Assembly: GCA_964509335.1 (NCBI GenBank) | Contig: CAZDXB010000029.1 | Location: forward strand, 1-32,763 | Length of the DNA stretch: 32,763 nt | Source of the DNA: CAZDXB01 sp964509335 | GTDB taxonomy: Bacteria > Bacteroidota > Ignavibacteria > Kapaibacteriales > UBA2268 | Direction: 5' to 3' | Part shown: piece by piece, positions 1-8,929 of the stretch | Layout of the letters: every line of letters begins with the position of its first letter | Numbering within the stretch: the stretch's first letter is position 1 | Position numbers and translations under genes: made by a program | Notes under the pieces: model-generated | The model's input: only the letters and a program-made list of their open reading frames with translations | The model's database searches: none | What the model was told of the DNA's origin: nothing

Positions 1-2
1 AC

Positions 3-161
3 CTAAGATTTGGGACCTTAGGTTTTACATATAATCCCAGCGTTACTGTTAAACTTACCATTGGGTCGTATTATTCCTGTTCATTACCAGATTGGTTAGA
101 AAAAGCGGGTCCTAATGAATATGTCATAATTCATGGCTGTTTTTCTTGGTGCGGAGAATAA
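3..161 (+). CDS. C-terminal fragment of an unrecognised secreted-type protein
   Basis: An open frame runs from the left edge (first full codon at base 3) to a TAA at 159-161, giving 52 residues. It is rich in aromatic residues and has three cysteines, two of them in the last eight residues (GCFSWCGE end). I do not recognise a family. It ends 23 bases before the start of the next gene on the same strand. The Cys-containing composition resembles the incomplete secreted protein at the right edge of the window, but no homology can be claimed from so short a piece. Confidence 0.45.
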   Translation, partial: LRFGTLGFTYNPSVTVKLTIGSYYSCSLPDWLEKAGPNEYVIIHGCFSWCGE

Positions 162-184
162 TTTTTAAATAAATGGAGAATATT

Positions 185-2434
185 ATGAAAACGACGTTTT
201 TACTTTTAACGATTTGGATAATATGCTCGACCGCCGCGTTAGCAAATCTCGACAAGTATTTTGAAATCGACTTTATAAACGCCGATTATATAAGTTTGAG
301 CGTAAGCGACAGTAACCAAGCGGTTTTGTGCGGGATAATAGGCGCCGTTGTGAGAACTAACGACAAAGGAAAAACTTGGCAAAAAAGCGATTTTGATTAT
401 AGAACGTTTTTAAGAGATATTAAAGTTAAAGACGAAACCGCTATAGCAATATCAATTAACGAGATATTTTATTCTGCGGACGGCGGAAAGACTTGGAATA
501 GAGCCGATTCACTCTCGAATGCATATATCGAATGCGTCGTTTTAGCGAACTCAAATACCGGGGCGGTTTTTTGCCGCTCCGGTTTGATAATGAAAACTAC
601 CGACGGCGGTAACAATTGGGATTATGTATCAACCGAAATAAATGACGATATTACGAGTTCGGTAGCGACCGAATCGGGAGCGATATTAATTGCGACGGCG
701 GCGGGAGAAATATACAAATCGAGCGACTATTGCGAAAGTTGGGAAAAGCTAACCGTTCCCGTTAGTTCTTTTGTTCCTATGAATTTTTCATATTCATTCG
801 ACGAGAATCTGTATTTATTAACGCAGAAATATTTATTAAAATCAACGAACGAAGGAGAGACTTGGAGCGTTTTTAACAACCCAGCAGATGAGAGCGAGTA
901 TTGCGTTTATACGAGCGGCGGCGACGGTTACTATATATATAACGAGATGGATACGTCGGCAATAAAAAAAGTAGTCCAAGACACGTCTGTAGTCGATACT
1001 TTCGACATAAGAAAAGAAATAGAGCGCCCCACCGGAACAGTTATAAAAAACGTTAAATTTTTTAACGATAGTTGCGGTTTCGCTGTGGGCTTGAATAATT
1101 TAATTTTAAAAACGAGCGATGCGGGAGGAACTTGGGACATTGTATCTTACCTAAACGGTTACGGAAGAAATTTTTTTTCCGCGATACATTTCATAAATGA
1201 TTCGGTAGCATACGTTGGGGGGTATTACGAATGTCTGTATAAAACAACCGATTATGGCGCTACTTGGAGTATTATAAAAAGAGAAAGAAATGAATTAATT
1301 AACGCCAGTTTAAAACAACTTTACTTTTGGAATGAAAAGAAAGGAGTTATGATTTCGGCAGACTATTCGAAGCCTTTGTTAAAAACTTTGGATGGCGGGG
1401 AAACTGTAGAGAGAGAAGAAATCGACTTAAACGGCGCAACGCCTTCGCTAAACATAGTAAGCGGCGACACTTTATTTTTTAAAGGTACGAGAAGGTTTAA
1501 TAATAATTGGCACGGCTATTACGTTTTTAGAACATTCGACGGCGATATATGGAATTTCGGCGCACTAGATAGCATTAGATTATTAAGGGTTTATTTTAAA
1601 AATAAAAATAACATTTTTATTACCGCCGCATACCAGGATTCTTCATTATTGCCCGATAAACCAGATATATATTATAAAGGATTATTATTGCTTTCAACAA
1701 ATCAAGGGAAAAGTTGGTCGCGAAAGTATTTCAAAGATTACGACACAATCAATGAAATTCATTTCTTTAACGAAACCGACGGTATTATTTTTGCAAATAC
1801 AGACTACGGATCAAAAAAGCCAAAAATGGCTTCCATATATAGAACGAGCGATGGAGGAAAGAGTTGGACACTTACTGATTCAGCTATCGCTAAGGGCTTA
1901 GGAGGTATTATTTCATTCGACCAAAAACGAGTTCTTGCTTTTGCCGAGGGAATAAAAGCCTTGTTTTCTCAGGACAGCGGTTATACTTGGGAAGCAATTG
2001 ATTTTATTGAGAATTTCGGCGTAGCCGACATTTCACAAACCAGCGAATATACTTATTTATCCGGCAGACTCGGCGAATCTTATCCGGCTATTGTAAGATT
2101 AAAGCTAAAAGAAGGAACTTCGGTAGAAGAAAGCGAGAAAACGGACGGTTTAAGGGCGCCGCGGGCTTACATTTTCGAGCCGTATCCTAATCCGGCTAAA
2201 AACTTCGTTAACTTCAGAATAGTCTGGGATAAGAAATACGACATAGACGAGCTAAGTATAAAAATATACGATATATTTGGCAGAGAGATAAAGAATCCAG
2301 ATTTGAGCCGCGAAAGGGAATCGGTAAACGAAGCCGTCTTTAAATGGAACACAGCCGGCATGGGCGAAGGATTGTATATTATGCAATTGAAAATCGGCGA
2401 TTACAGTAGGTCTCGAAAAGTGATAGTGTATTAA
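185..2434 (+). CDS. T9SS-exported beta-propeller protein (YCF48/BNR-like repeats)
   Basis: A 749-residue secreted protein. The start at 185 is preferred over the ATG at 173 because GGAG at 175-178 sits at ribosome-site distance from it and the protein then opens with a clean signal peptide (MKTTFLLLTIWIICSTAALA). The body holds many propeller repeats of the type TTDGGxTW (GKTWQKS, GGKTWNRA, GGNNWDY, GETWSVF, GGTWDIV, GGKSWTL), as in YCF48-like and sialidase/sortilin-like propellers. The last ~85 residues are a type IX secretion sorting domain: YPNPAKNFVNFRI, then IYDIFGREI, then GLYIMQLKIG and a basic tail. The protein is therefore probably exported through T9SS and anchored at or released from the surface. 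Substrate unknown. Family identification is firm; biological role is not. Confidence 0.85.
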   Translation: MKTTFLLLTIWIICSTAALANLDKYFEIDFINADYISLSVSDSNQAVLCGIIGAVVRTNDKGKTWQKSDFDYRTFLRDIKVKDETAIAISINEIFYSADGGKTWNRADSLSNAYIECVVLANSNTGAVFCRSGLIMKTTDGGNNWDYVSTEINDDITSSVATESGAILIATAAGEIYKSSDYCESWEKLTVPVSSFVPMNFSYSFDENLYLLTQKYLLKSTNEGETWSVFNNPADESEYCVYTSGGDGYYIYNEMDTSAIKKVVQDTSVVDTFDIRKEIERPTGTVIKNVKFFNDSCGFAVGLNNLILKTSDAGGTWDIVSYLNGYGRNFFSAIHFINDSVAYVGGYYECLYKTTDYGATWSIIKRERNELINASLKQLYFWNEKKGVMISADYSKPLLKTLDGGETVEREEIDLNGATPSLNIVSGDTLFFKGTRRFNNNWHGYYVFRTFDGDIWNFGALDSIRLLRVYFKNKNNIFITAAYQDSSLLPDKPDIYYKGLLLLSTNQGKSWSRKYFKDYDTINEIHFFNETDGIIFANTDYGSKKPKMASIYRTSDGGKSWTLTDSAIAKGLGGIISFDQKRVLAFAEGIKALFSQDSGYTWEAIDFIENFGVADISQTSEYTYLSGRLGESYPAIVRLKLKEGTSVEESEKTDGLRAPRAYIFEPYPNPAKNFVNFRIVWDKKYDIDELSIKIYDIFGREIKNPDLSRERESVNEAVFKWNTAGMGEGLYIMQLKIGDYSRSRKVIVY

Positions 2435-2494
2435 AGAGAGCGTTTTGTAAAAAATTTGATAGGCTGTTTCAAAACGCGATTGAATGAAACCATC

Positions 2495-3268
2495 TTAATC
2501 GCTCAAATCAATAAGCAACTCCGGTCTGTATTCGAAGTGCATCGTGTCGAAATGATACCATTTGCCGCCCCAAATGAAGCCGTGTTTCTCGAATATCTCA
2601 ACTATTTCATAAGGCATTCGGTTTTTGTATTCGTAAACGCCGTTTTCGTTCGGTTGGTTCCAACGCCAGTAATCGCCGTGTTTAACGTTCAGGTCGATGG
2701 CTATTCCGAAGCTGTGCGCGCTGAGACGGTCGGTTCCTGCAATTTTCCGCCAATTGAACGCCTTGCCCGTATTTATATAATATTTACGATATCTATCGGG
2801 CAGTTCGGAGAGTTCCGCTCTTATTTTCTTTAGCTTCTCGTCTATTCCGTTTATCGTATTTACGCGCAATTTTTCGCCGAACCATTCGATAGTGTTTAAA
2901 TTTTCCCTTACTTCTTCTTCTGTTTCGCCGTATATTTTTTTGAAGAATTCTGTGTTTCTGATTCTGCCCGGGTCGTTATTTATTTCTATCGGAGTTTCGT
3001 AATCATCGCCCTGTGGGTATTCTTGCGACATTTGGTCTTTCAGGCTGGCGTCTTTCAGCTTTCCGGAAAAGGATTTATTCTCGCCGTCGTCGTATTTCAT
3101 CTTTGTTCCGTCTTTCCAATAGAGATAATCGCCGTCTATTGAGTCTATTTGATTACTATAAGCAGCGTAAACGCGCTTAAGTCCTTCCGTGATAGAATCC
3201 GCCGGCTTCGCCGCCGCAACGGCAAATGTCGCTATCGTAAACAATATATATCCCAAAATTCGTTTCAT
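2495..3268 (-). CDS. M15 family D-Ala-D-Ala carboxypeptidase-like metallopeptidase
   Basis: A 257-residue protein with an N-terminal signal peptide (MKRILGYILFTIATFAVAAA), so periplasmic or exported. The C-terminal ~80 residues carry the zinc site of peptidase family M15 (VanY/VanX/endolysin type): SAHSFGIAIDL with His185 and Asp192, then WYHFDTMHFEYRPEL with Asp241 and His244. These enzymes cleave peptidoglycan stem peptides, usually next to D-Ala. The ~100 residues before the domain are acidic, have no recognised fold and may be a family-specific pro-region. It is convergent with the propeller gene (60 bp gap) and divergent from cysS. The exact peptide specificity cannot be read from the sequence. 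Confidence 0.85.
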   Translation of the reverse strand: MKRILGYILFTIATFAVAAAKPADSITEGLKRVYAAYSNQIDSIDGDYLYWKDGTKMKYDDGENKSFSGKLKDASLKDQMSQEYPQGDDYETPIEINNDPGRIRNTEFFKKIYGETEEEVRENLNTIEWFGEKLRVNTINGIDEKLKKIRAELSELPDRYRKYYINTGKAFNWRKIAGTDRLSAHSFGIAIDLNVKHGDYWRWNQPNENGVYEYKNRMPYEIVEIFEKHGFIWGGKWYHFDTMHFEYRPELLIDLSD

Positions 3269-3373
3269 TTGTTACTATTTGACGCGTTAGTTAATACTTT
3301 CGCTTTGCTATTAAAGAAATATTTGTCAAATTTAATTTTACGAAAATTGCGTGAAATAAAAAAGGAATTAGCT

Positions 3374-4828
3374 ATGCGGATGAGACTTTTTAATTCGCTT
3401 ACGAATAAAGTAGAGGACTTCGAGCCGATAGACGATAATTTGGCGAGATACTACACTTGCGGACCTACGGTTTACAATTTCGCTCACATCGGCAATATGC
3501 GCTCGTTTTTGTTCGCCGATTTGCTTCAGAGGGTATTGCGAATAGTCGGCGGCTACAAGGTGCGCTGGGCTATGAATCTGACGAACATCGACGACAAGAC
3601 GATTCGCGACAGCGCTAAGGGAAGCCCGGCTTGGAAGAAAGAGATGGGCGAGCAAAGCGACGACCCGAAAGAGAATCTCGAGAAGCTGACAAAATACTAC
3701 GAAAAAGCTTTTCTGAACGATATAACGAAGCTGGGCGTAAACGCCGAGGATTATTACGCGCTGCCGAAAGCTACCGAATATATCGAATCGATGCAGGATT
3801 TGGTGAGGAAAATACTGGAGAACGGCTACGCTTATATCGCCGAAGGTTCGGTTTACTTCAACGTGTCGGAATGGCGCAAGGAACATACTTACGGCAGGCT
3901 GTTCAAAATCGACTTCGACAACTTCAGGGCGGGCGCGAGAATCGACGCCGACCAATACGAACGCGAGGAAGTCAGCGATTTCGTTCTCTGGAAAGCCAAG
4001 AAAGAAGGCGAGCCGTCTTGGGATTTTGAAATAGACGGCGAAAACTATCCCGGACGTCCGGGCTGGCATATAGAATGTTCTTGTATGGAAAAGGAACTGC
4101 TCGGATTGCCTTTCGATATACACTCCGGCGGCATTGACTTGAAATTTCCGCATCACGAAGACGAAATAGCGCAAAGCCACGCCGGTTACGGCATAGACCC
4201 GACAAAATATTGGGTTCACAATGACTTTTTGATTGTCGAAGGCGAGAAAATGAGCAAGTCGAAGGGCAATTTTTTCACCTTGCGCGATTTGCTCGACAAG
4301 GGCATAGACCCGCTCGATATACGTTATTCTATGCTGGCGTCTCATTATCGTTCGCTGTATAACTTCACTTTCCACGACATAGACGCCGGCAGAAAAGCGA
4401 GATTCAAGGCGCAGGAATTTATATATAAACTGTTTGAAGAGAGCGGCGGTGAGAAGACAATCGACGTAGAGGCGCTGAAAAACGAGATATTTTCCAGCTT
4501 AGCCGACGATTTGCACACGCCGAAAGCTCTCGGCAAGTTGTTCGCTTTTATAAACGAGCAAAAGCCCGAAGAACTCGACGCCGAAACAAAGAAGCGTTTG
4601 ATAGATTTGTTCGAGGATTTGAACGAGATTTTCGCCGTTTGGGAAGTCGCCGAGCGCGAGGAAGAAAAAGTAGAGATTCCGAGCGAGATAAAAGAAATGG
4701 CGGAAGAGAGATTAGAAGCGAAAAAAGCGAAGGACTTCGACAAAGCCGACGAGCTAAGAGACAAAATCCAAGCCGCCGGCTATAAAATAATGGACTCTAA
4801 AGACGGCTATACGCTGGAGAAAAAATAG
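3374..4828 (+). CDS. cysS: Cysteinyl-tRNA synthetase
   Basis: A 484-residue class I synthetase that charges tRNA(Cys). The frame is open further upstream, but the start at 3374 fits the family N-terminus and has AAGGA at 3362-3366. Seen in order: TCGPTVYNFAHIGNMR (zinc ligand Cys29 and HIGH motif written HIGN at 38-41), GWHIECSCMEKELL (zinc-site Cys), GGIDLKFPHHEDEIAQ (zinc-site His and the catalytic helix), and KMSKSKGNFFTLRDLL with KMSKS at 292-296. An alpha-helical anticodon-binding tail ends with the RxxAKxAKDFDKADELRDKI type of sequence normal for the family. Length is typical. Single-copy housekeeping gene on the plus strand, divergent from the M15 peptidase gene. Several long frames opposite it are coding shadows. 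Confidence 0.97.
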   Translation: MRMRLFNSLTNKVEDFEPIDDNLARYYTCGPTVYNFAHIGNMRSFLFADLLQRVLRIVGGYKVRWAMNLTNIDDKTIRDSAKGSPAWKKEMGEQSDDPKENLEKLTKYYEKAFLNDITKLGVNAEDYYALPKATEYIESMQDLVRKILENGYAYIAEGSVYFNVSEWRKEHTYGRLFKIDFDNFRAGARIDADQYEREEVSDFVLWKAKKEGEPSWDFEIDGENYPGRPGWHIECSCMEKELLGLPFDIHSGGIDLKFPHHEDEIAQSHAGYGIDPTKYWVHNDFLIVEGEKMSKSKGNFFTLRDLLDKGIDPLDIRYSMLASHYRSLYNFTFHDIDAGRKARFKAQEFIYKLFEESGGEKTIDVEALKNEIFSSLADDLHTPKALGKLFAFINEQKPEELDAETKKRLIDLFEDLNEIFAVWEVAEREEEKVEIPSEIKEMAEERLEAKKAKDFDKADELRDKIQAAGYKIMDSKDGYTLEKK

Positions 4829-5242
4829 TTTAGTGATTAGTAAAGTTTAGAGCAGACGAGGGCGTCCGCTCTACCGGTCGTTTTTGAGACGCAAGATTTT
4901 GCGTCTCTACGTCCTCTCAAAATTGCAAGTTCCGCTTCTTCGGTATGTTCTACGCGGCGACGGATAGCTTCGGCTATCTGCGGGAACTAGCTAATGTTCG
5001 GGCTTCCGCCGACGGCTAAAGCCGGTCGGTTTCAGATAGAAAAAGTAGCGAAGACGCCCCCGTCTTCGTAACGAACTGAAGCTCCTTGTTAGTGAAATTC
5101 TTACAAAATTACAGCGAGCTTTAGCTTGTCGAGCGGCGGAAGGAGTTGAGTAATCGCCTCCCAGTCATCCTTTCAGCGCCGTATTCAATCTGGCATATTT
5201 ATTGTCGTTCTTAATAGGGAGTTTAACTTTGGGAGATTAAAA
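4829..5242. repeat. Gene-free stretch packed with short palindromes
   Basis: No gene is visible. At least four compact hairpins sit in about 190 bp. 4886-4907 has a 9-bp stem (GAGACGCAA/TTGCGTCTC) around GATT. 4961-4980 is GATAGC-TTCG-GCTATC extended by a wobble and a C:G pair. 5009-5029 is CCGAC-GGCT-AA-AGCC-(G)-GTCGG. 5049-5068 is CGAAGACG-CCCC-CGTCTTCG. The first is nearly identical to a hairpin at 28564-28585 (21 of 22 bases), so at least one belongs to a dispersed family. They could act as terminators or mRNA-stability elements downstream of cysS, or be REP-like mobile palindromes. Confidence 0.7.
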
Positions 5243-5422
5243 ATGAATAAACTGGCTCTTGCTTTTATAGCTTTCAGACTTTGCGCTTCGGCAGTCTTTT
5301 GGGTGTCCGAAGGAACGAATACTGATTTGCAATCGGAAATCGACAAATTGCAAAGCGAAACTAAGACTGAAAATAGCGTCGAATATAACGGCGGTAAGGA
5401 CTTGTTGGCTTGCGAAAGATAA
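5243..5422 (+). CDS. Small secreted-peptide candidate, 59 residues
   Basis: The frame starts ATG at 5243 with a good ribosome site (GGGAG at 5231-5235, 7 bases upstream) and ends TAA at 5420-5422. The product opens with a basic residue and hydrophobic stretch (MNKLALAFIAFRLCASAVFW) that could be a signal peptide or signal anchor, followed by a short charged segment (DLQSEIDKLQSETKTE) able to form a helix or coiled coil. No family recognised. It lies six bases from the convergent end of the ABC-F gene and just after the palindrome cluster. It could equally be a remnant of a longer lost gene. Confidence 0.4.
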   Translation: MNKLALAFIAFRLCASAVFWVSEGTNTDLQSEIDKLQSETKTENSVEYNGGKDLLACER

Positions 5423-5428
5423 GCGGTT

Positions 5429-7369
5429 TTACATTTCTTCGTATTTCGCCTGCAGCTCCGTCCAGTCGTTTATTTTTTGTTCGAGCGCGCTATTTATTTC
5501 CTCGAATTCCGTTTGTTTCGCGATAGATTTTTCTTTGTTTTCGAAAAAATCCGGTTTAGCGAATAGTTTTTCTAATTTCTCTGATTTTTCTTCCAACTTT
5601 TCTATCTCGTCTTCCAGTCTTTGTATTTGATTTTTTAGTTTATTTTTATCTCGTTGCTCTTTTTTGCGCTTTTCTCTTTCTATTTTTGCGTCGCCTTTTT
5701 TACCGGATTTGCTCTTAGTCGCTTTCAGCGTTCCGTCTATTTTTTCCAAATCCTGAAGACGCCGCATTTCGTTTTTTTCCAAGAAGTAATCAATATCGCC
5801 GGGATATTCTTCTATGTTTTTATCACGAAATCTGTAAGTGGTTTTCGTAATGCCTTTAAGAAATTCCCTGTCGTGAGAAACTACTACCAAAGCTCCGCCG
5901 TATGATTTAAGGGCGTTTTTTAAAATGTCTTTCGAGACCATATCCAGATGATTGGTCGGCTCGTCTAAAATCAGGAAATTCACTTCGTTTAACAGCAGTT
6001 TCGCGAGAACAAGCCTCGACTTCTCGCCGCCGGACAGGACTTTTACTTTTTTGTAAATCGAATCGCCGGAAAAAAGGAAAGCTCCGAGCAAATCTCTCAT
6101 TCTTTTCCGCATCTCGCCGACGGCTACCGAATCAATTGTATCGAAAACCGTAGCTTCGCCGTCCAGAGCTTCGGCTTCTCTTTGCGCGTAAAAGCCCAAT
6201 TTGACGTTGGAGCCGATTTTAAGTTCTCCTTCGCAATCTTCCATTCCCGCGATTATCCGCGAGAGAGTCGATTTCCCTTCGCCGTTTTTGCCTATGAACG
6301 CTACTTTCTCGCCTCTTCCCAAATGGAAATCTACGCCGTCCAGAACTAAGTTGTCGCCGTAACTTTTCCTTAGGTTTTTTGTTTCGACTACAGTTTTGCC
6401 GGAGCGCGGAGCTACCGGAAATTCAAAATCTATTGTCGAGGCATCTTCTTCGACTAAATCGGGCATCTCAATTTTTTCCAGCGCTTTAACTCTGGATTGA
6501 ACTCTCGACGCCAATCTAGCCTTCGCTCTAAAACGCTCGATAAATCGTTCGGTTTCCGCTATTTGCTTTTTCTTGTTGTCGTATTCTTTGCGTTTTTGTT
6601 CCTTGATTTCTTTTACTTGCTCGACAAATTTCGTATAAGGCAGGTCGAAGTCGAATATTTTGCCTTTGAGTATTTCAATCGTTCTATTAGTTACCGAATC
6701 CAAAAATTTTCTATCGTGTGAAACCAAAATTGTCGCTCCCCGATAATTTTTAAGATACTCCTCAATCCACAAAATCGATTCGATATCCAGATGGTTGGTA
6801 GGTTCGTCTAATAGAATGCAATCTGGAGAGTTCAGCAGTATTTTGGCTAACTCCGCCCTCATCTGCCAGCCGCCGCTGAACTCGGCTAGCGGCTTCCCGA
6901 ATTCGTCTCGGTCGAATCCGAGCCCCAGCAGAACTCTTTCAATTTCCGCTTCTATCGAACCGCCGCCGAGGATGTCGAGTTTTTCGTTCGCTTCGCTCAA
7001 CTTCTGCGTTAAATCGCGATATTCTTTCGACTCGTAATCGTCGCGATTAGAAATTTCCTCGGTAATATCGCTAATCTTCTTTTCGATAGAGCGAATATTG
7101 GTTAGCGAAGAGGCGACTTCTTCGAAAAGGGAATTGTCGAAGCTAAGCGACGCCGTTTGCGGCAAATAGCCGATTGAGAAATCCTTTGGGGCGGTTATCG
7201 CGCCTTCGTCCGGCTCGCTTAAGCCGGCTATTAGTCTCAAAAGCGTAGTTTTGCCGCTGCCGTTTCTTCCTATCAGCCCGATTTTATCGCCGGGACCGAC
7301 GGCGAAAGAAACGTCTTTTAAAAGGTAATCTCCGCCTATATTTACCGATATATTATTTGCCGATATCAT
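5429..7369 (-). CDS. ABC-F family ATPase (ribosome-associated type)
   Basis: A 646-residue soluble protein with two ABC ATPase domains in one chain and no membrane segments, as in Uup, EttA, YkpA and antibiotic-resistance ABC-F proteins. Domain 1: Walker A GRNGSGKT at ~34-41, signature EFSGGWQMRAELAK, Walker B ILLDEPTNHLD. A linker of charged helices follows (KEQKRKEYDNKKKQIAETERF), as expected for the P-site tRNA interaction motif. Domain 2: GKNGEGKS, signature LSGGEKSRLVLAK, Walker B ILDEPTNHLD. The last ~100 residues are a Lys/Glu-rich coiled coil (QIQRLEDEIEKLEEK), the C-terminal extension found in the Uup/YheS-like branch. The family acts on translating ribosomes or, for Uup, also on branched DNA. 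The precise subfamily is not assignable by eye. Stands alone on the minus strand. Confidence 0.93.
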   Translation of the reverse strand: MISANNISVNIGGDYLLKDVSFAVGPGDKIGLIGRNGSGKTTLLRLIAGLSEPDEGAITAPKDFSIGYLPQTASLSFDNSLFEEVASSLTNIRSIEKKISDITEEISNRDDYESKEYRDLTQKLSEANEKLDILGGGSIEAEIERVLLGLGFDRDEFGKPLAEFSGGWQMRAELAKILLNSPDCILLDEPTNHLDIESILWIEEYLKNYRGATILVSHDRKFLDSVTNRTIEILKGKIFDFDLPYTKFVEQVKEIKEQKRKEYDNKKKQIAETERFIERFRAKARLASRVQSRVKALEKIEMPDLVEEDASTIDFEFPVAPRSGKTVVETKNLRKSYGDNLVLDGVDFHLGRGEKVAFIGKNGEGKSTLSRIIAGMEDCEGELKIGSNVKLGFYAQREAEALDGEATVFDTIDSVAVGEMRKRMRDLLGAFLFSGDSIYKKVKVLSGGEKSRLVLAKLLLNEVNFLILDEPTNHLDMVSKDILKNALKSYGGALVVVSHDREFLKGITKTTYRFRDKNIEEYPGDIDYFLEKNEMRRLQDLEKIDGTLKATKSKSGKKGDAKIEREKRKKEQRDKNKLKNQIQRLEDEIEKLEEKSEKLEKLFAKPDFFENKEKSIAKQTEFEEINSALEQKINDWTELQAKYEEM

Positions 7370-7579
7370 TTCTATTTAAACTATGTCAAAAATTCTTGTA
7401 TGTATCAATACGAAAGTTCCGAAAAATTATTCAAAGTAGCAATAGATTAATGATTGTTGTAATTTGTAAGCCCTTTTTGGTTCGGCTACCCGCCGGAAGC
7501 GAACGGCTATTCGTAAGTTGCGCGCGAGCGGTTTTCCGCGCCCACACTATCCAATTTTTTGGGAGCGAATGTAAACGCT

Positions 7580-8929
7580 TTAACGCGCCGGTTCAATTAT
7601 CTTCGGTTCGCCGAGGTCGTATAGCTCTTTCAATAAATAATCGGCGTCGCCGACTGCCAAAGTTAATAGGTTTTCCGGTTGTAAATATTTATTTCGGGCT
7701 CGGTAAATATCTTCTTTTTCTAAAGATAGAATTTTCTCGTAGAAATCGTTGTAATAGCTTTTGTTCAAATCGCCGAGAATTATCGACTGCAGTAAAGAAG
7801 CTTTCGCCCGCGCTGTTTCTGTCATACTGAGGAAACTGCCCAAGGCGTATTTTTTCACTCTTTGGAATTCGTCGTCCTCGATTTCTCCGTTCGCTATTTT
7901 GTCCATCTCCTCGATAATTTTTTCGAAAGCGTCCTTGACTTTGTCTCTGTTGACGCTGGACGTTATGGCGAAAGTAGCCCCCAGCTTTCTCGAAATAAGC
8001 GAAGAATTTATGCCGTAAGTATAACCAAGCTCCTCTCTTAGCAGCGAGTTGAGCCGCGACATAAAATATCCGCCAAAGATAGTATTGGCAAGCAAGAGAG
8101 CTGGAAAATCCTTATGGTTTTTTCTAATGGTCGGCTTGCCGATTCTTAATATGATTTGCGAAATGTCTTTTTTGACTACGACGAATTTCGGCGGCTCGGC
8201 TAATCTAAATTCTTCGCGGCTTTTGGTTTCGCGCGGTTTGATTTTTCCGTTAATAAAATACTTGTCCGCGATTTCGCGAAGTTTATCCGCTTCGAGCGCG
8301 CCAAAGCCTAAGATAGCGACTTTTTGAGAATGAAGCTCGTCTTTCCAATCGAGGCAAGTTTTTTTTGTTATGTTTTTTATCGATTCGTCGTTGCCCAATA
8401 GTTCTTTGCCATACGGATGCCCGCGAAAGAGCGTTTTGTTGAAATGAACGCGCGCTAAATAAGAGGGTTCGGCTTCTTCCTGCCGCAAGTCCGCCAAATA
8501 CTTTTTACGGTAGCTTTTGATTTCTTTTTCGGGGAATGTTGAGTTAAAGTAGCAATCGGATAAAATTTCGGCTGTTTCCTCGATGTTTTCGCCGAGGCAA
8601 ATCGAGCTGAGAGAGAATCCGTCCCATTTGGAGCTAGCCGTAACGGTAGTTCCCAAGCTCTCGATTTCTTCCGCTATCGTTTTTGAATCGCGTTTTTCCG
8701 TTCCGCGCTTCAAGAGTCCGCCTGCGAAAGAGCTTACGCCCGGAATTGAATCGTCCGACGAGCCGCGTTTTGTCAAAATCGCTAATCCGGCTAGCGGTTG
8801 AGTTTTGTCTTCAATTAAATACAAAGTAACGCCGTCGGTTATTTTTTCCTCGAAATAATCGGGAAAGCGGAAATTGGGAAAATCGTCTTTTATCGGCGGC
8901 GTTTTAAAATCCCGTTTTTCTTTTCTCAT
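7580..8929 (-). CDS. M16 (insulinase/pitrilysin) family protein lacking the zinc motif
   Basis: A 449-residue protein. The frame is open to 9073, but the start is placed at 8929 because that ATG overlaps the stop of the upstream Nudix gene as ATGA and gives a normal M16 N-terminus. Two M16 half-domains are visible: DGVTLYLIEDKTQPLAGLAILTKRGSSDD at the start and the C-terminal substrate-binding region with ELGYTYGINSSL, which holds the conserved R/Y-type region. Where active members have HFLEH, this one reads SFAGG (residues 67-71), so all three zinc ligand/catalytic positions are lost. It is probably the non-catalytic partner of a heterodimeric M16B peptidase or a binding-only paralogue. No signal peptide is apparent. 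An active partner is not in this window. Confidence 0.85.
   Translation of the reverse strand: MRKEKRDFKTPPIKDDFPNFRFPDYFEEKITDGVTLYLIEDKTQPLAGLAILTKRGSSDDSIPGVSSFAGGLLKRGTEKRDSKTIAEEIESLGTTVTASSKWDGFSLSSICLGENIEETAEILSDCYFNSTFPEKEIKSYRKKYLADLRQEEAEPSYLARVHFNKTLFRGHPYGKELLGNDESIKNITKKTCLDWKDELHSQKVAILGFGALEADKLREIADKYFINGKIKPRETKSREEFRLAEPPKFVVVKKDISQIILRIGKPTIRKNHKDFPALLLANTIFGGYFMSRLNSLLREELGYTYGINSSLISRKLGATFAITSSVNRDKVKDAFEKIIEEMDKIANGEIEDDEFQRVKKYALGSFLSMTETARAKASLLQSIILGDLNKSYYNDFYEKILSLEKEDIYRARNKYLQPENLLTLAVGDADYLLKELYDLGEPKIIEPAR

Noticed and set aside
2440..2477. Inverted repeat GCGTTTTG ... CAAAACGC between convergent genes as a terminator
   Set aside because: The loop is 22 bases and the stem AT-rich, with no U-tract in good register; too weak to call.
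3368..4375. 335-codon open frame on the minus strand opposite cysS
   Set aside because: It mirrors a strongly conserved, motif-complete synthetase gene; such long antisense frames are expected from its codon bias, and its product shows no family or signal.
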